Below, one piece after another: positions 62,438 to 64,000 of a stretch of DNA of 64,000 bases (within the stretch, counting starts at the first letter, position 1; the number at the start of each line of letters is the position of its first letter). The translations under genes and the position numbers were made by a program. The notes beneath the pieces were generated by a model that worked only from the letters and a program-made list of their open reading frames with translations, was not told the origin of the DNA and did no database searches. The stretch covers positions 248,001 to 312,000 of the forward strand of contig NZ_JAHYBZ010000003.1 in NCBI RefSeq assembly GCF_019430885.1. The letters are read 5' to 3'. Source of the stretch: Roseomonas alba (GTDB lineage Bacteria; Pseudomonadota; Alphaproteobacteria; Acetobacterales; Acetobacteraceae).

Positions 62438-63040
62438 CTAGCGGGCGCGGAGCTGCGCCACCTCGGCTTCCAGTTCCGCGATCCGCGCATCGCGCCGTTC
62501 GATCGCGGCAGCAACGTCCTCGGCTTCGAATCGCTGAGGAATGTGCTGATGGCAGTTCGCATCCCAGGCCGTGACGTGGATCAGGATCGCCTGTTCGGCC
62601 CGGCCTGAGCTCCCCCCCGGCGTCAGCGTGGCGACCAGGGCGGGATCGTCCGTCACCACGCGCGCCTCACCCCAGATCTTCACGCGGCGGCGCTGCGCGT
62701 AGTCCATCAGGAACAATTGCACGCGGGGATTCTCGGACAGGTTTCCCAGCGTGATGTATTGCCGGTTTCCCGACAGGTCGGCGAAGCCCAGCGTCTCCGG
62801 GTCCAGCACGCGCAGGAAGCCAGGCGGGCCACCGCGATGCTGGACATAGGGTTGGCCGTCCGCGCTCGCCGTGGCGAGGTAGAAACTCCGCTGCGCGGCG
62901 ATGAAGGCGGCGAGGTCGGGGGTGATCTCGCTGGGCCAGCCGCCGCGGCGCTCGCGGCGGGCAAAGGCCTCGCGCGACCCGCGCGCCTCCTGGATCGCCC
63001 TGACAGCGGGGGAGAAGGCGACATCGCTCAGCGCACCCAT
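62438..63040 (-). CDS. Pyridoxamine 5'-phosphate oxidase-fold (PPOX) protein with C-terminal coiled coil
   Basis: The 200-residue protein has the split-barrel FMN-binding pattern: FYLATASADGQPYVQHRGGPPGF (about 53-75), LGFADLSGNRQYITLGNLSENPRVQLFL and VKIWGEARVV. The final 25 residues (AAAIERRDARIAELEAEVAQLRAR) form a short coiled coil. PPOX proteins bind FMN or F420 and reduce varied substrates. It is convergent with the LLM5 gene. Confidence 0.85.
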   Translation of the reverse strand: MGALSDVAFSPAVRAIQEARGSREAFARRERRGGWPSEITPDLAAFIAAQRSFYLATASADGQPYVQHRGGPPGFLRVLDPETLGFADLSGNRQYITLGNLSENPRVQLFLMDYAQRRRVKIWGEARVVTDDPALVATLTPGGSSGRAEQAILIHVTAWDANCHQHIPQRFEAEDVAAAIERRDARIAELEAEVAQLRAR

Positions 63041-63058
63041 GGTGTGATCCTCCGGGAT

Positions 63059-63080
63059 GGGGAGGGCGCGCGCCCTCCCC
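63059..63080 (-). terminator. Perfect 22-bp palindrome between the AhpD-like and PPOX genes
   Basis: GGGGAGGGCG (63059-63068) is complementary to CGCCCTCCCC (63071-63080), with CG in the centre, just after the AhpD-like stop codon on the minus strand. It is terminator-like but has no U-tract. Confidence 0.45.
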
Positions 63081-63090
63081 CAGACGGTGT

Positions 63091-63639
63091 TCAGGCGGCG
63101 CGGGCAGCGACGGGCGGGAAGTCCACCACTGTCCCGGCCACTTCGTTGACGTAGTTGGTCAGGGTGTTCAACGCCACATGCAGGATGATCTCGAGGATCT
63201 CCGCATCGCCCCAGCCGGCGGCGCGGACGGTGGCGAGCGCGTCTTCCCCGACCTGGCCACGCGCCTCGACGACCGTGAGGGCGAAGCGGATCGCCGCATC
63301 GGCCTTGGCGTCAGTGGACCGGCCGGCGCGGTTCGCGGCGATCTCGGTGGTGTCCAGCTTCGCCAGGTTCGCCCCGATGAAGCTGTGCGCGGCGAGGCAG
63401 TAGCCGCAGCCATGGAACTCGGCGATGGCGAGGGCGAGGCGTTCCCGCGTGCGGGCATCGAGCGCGCCCTTCGCCAGCGCGCCGGACAGGCCCAGATAGC
63501 CGCCGAGCGCGGCCGGGCTGGTCGCCAGCAGGCGGAACAGGTTCGGCACGCTGCCGAGCGACTTCTGCACGCCGTCCAGCAGCGGGCGGGCGGCGGCGGG
63601 GGCGGCGTCGATGGTGGCGGGGGTGGGGATGCGGGACAT
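63091..63639 (-). CDS. Carboxymuconolactone decarboxylase/AhpD-like (peroxidase-related) protein
   Basis: The 182-residue protein has the AhpD-type redox motif EFHGCGYCLAAH (residues 74-85, Cys78 and Cys81 as a CxxC pair with Glu74 and His85), the active-site set of AhpD alkylhydroperoxidases. The N-terminal SLGSVPNLFRLLATSPAAL block is typical of the peroxidase-related subfamily. It is divergent from a LysR gene, which is a common arrangement in which the regulator controls the enzyme. Confidence 0.9.
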   Translation of the reverse strand: MSRIPTPATIDAAPAAARPLLDGVQKSLGSVPNLFRLLATSPAALGGYLGLSGALAKGALDARTRERLALAIAEFHGCGYCLAAHSFIGANLAKLDTTEIAANRAGRSTDAKADAAIRFALTVVEARGQVGEDALATVRAAGWGDAEILEIILHVALNTLTNYVNEVAGTVVDFPPVAARAA

Positions 63640-63741
63640 GGGGCTCTCCTTCGGGCTCCGTTGGTGGACGGGAGATTGGCTTGCGTCGCGTTCTGCGATA
63701 ATTCCTGTTGTCTGAACTATATAACTGCGGAATTCGCAACA

Positions 63742-64000
63742 ATGACCGACCGCTTCGACGCCATGTCCGCCTTCGTCGCCGTCGCCGATTCCGAGGGTTT
63801 CGCCCCGGCCGCCAGGCGGCTCGGCGTGTCGCCGTCCGCCGTCACGCGCCTGGTCGCGGGGCTGGAGGAACGGCTCGGGCTGCGGCTGCTCCAGCGCACC
63901 ACGCGGCGCGTCGCACTGACCGATGCGGGGGCGCGCTTCCTGATGCGGGCGCGCCGCATCCTCGCTGATCTGCGCGAGGCGGAGGACAGCGCCGCCGCGG
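63742..64000 (+). CDS. LysR-family transcriptional regulator, partial
   Basis: Eighty-six residues are visible before the right edge. The start MTDRFDAMSAFVAVADSEGF and the helix-turn-helix PAARRLGVSPSAVTRLVAGLEERLG (about 22-46) with LQRTTRRVALTDAG after it are typical of LysR proteins. It is divergent from the AhpD-like gene across a 102-nt AT-rich region that includes TATATA at 63718-63723. The effector domain lies outside the window. Confidence 0.9.
   Translation, partial: MTDRFDAMSAFVAVADSEGFAPAARRLGVSPSAVTRLVAGLEERLGLRLLQRTTRRVALTDAGARFLMRARRILADLREAEDSAAA

Noticed and set aside
63691..63735. LysR binding box or classical promoter in the divergent region
   Set aside because: There is an AT-rich dip with TATATA, but no convincing -35 at the right distance and no clean T-N11-A palindrome.

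Overview
The window looks like chromosomal DNA of a GC-rich alphaproteobacterium. Codon use is strongly GC-biased, genes are packed with many 1-4 nt stop/start overlaps, and GTG starts are common. The gene content (gltA, glpD, pqiABC, an Mrp/Mbh-type antiporter, many dipeptide-type ABC importers, LLM flavin monooxygenases, hydantoinases) fits an acetic-acid-bacteria relative of the Roseomonas type. That lineage call is inference; no rRNA or other phylogenetic marker is present. I find no tRNA, rRNA, CRISPR array, insertion sequence or prophage.

Layout. 1-776 (minus): two YeeE/YedE membrane proteins, the first cut by the window edge, behind a promoter region with two palindromes. 894-6971: a photolyase coupled to a metallophosphoesterase, a creatininase-family amidohydrolase, a SixA-like phosphatase coupled to a CYTH/CHAD protein, and a degenerate thermonuclease-fold protein. 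7095-12097: citrate synthase with promoter and terminator, an amidase coupled to glpD, and a Met/Gly-rich cupredoxin. 12241-14577: a metallo-beta-lactamase-fold hydrolase and two divergent Asp/Glu-racemase-superfamily genes with altered cysteines. 14689-18282: pqiABC. 18472-23141: glutaminase, MFS transporter, asparaginase and an LpxR-like lipid A deacylase, the last three joined by 4-nt overlaps. 35099 down to 23150 (minus): one tight run made of an RND efflux adaptor and pump, a cation antiporter in the Mbh order E-F-G-B-C-D plus an extra antiporter-like subunit, and an AsmA protein.

35648-62359 is the most interesting part. Two large gene sets sit head to head around an IclR-type regulator (49439-50242). 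The minus-strand set encodes a complete dipeptide-type ABC importer, hydantoinase A, two tandem hydantoinase B paralogues, an LLM monooxygenase and an N-formylglutamate amidohydrolase-like enzyme. The plus-strand set encodes four overlapping LLM monooxygenase genes, a second ABC importer with a fused ATPase, and a fifth LLM monooxygenase. I read this as an uptake-and-degradation island for one or more small N- (or S-) containing compounds: oxidative C-N or C-S cleavage by the flavin enzymes, ATP-dependent ring opening by HyuA/HyuB, and final deacylation to an amino acid. The substrate cannot be read from the sequence.

62438-64000: a PPOX-fold FMN protein, an AhpD-like enzyme, and a divergent LysR regulator cut by the right edge.
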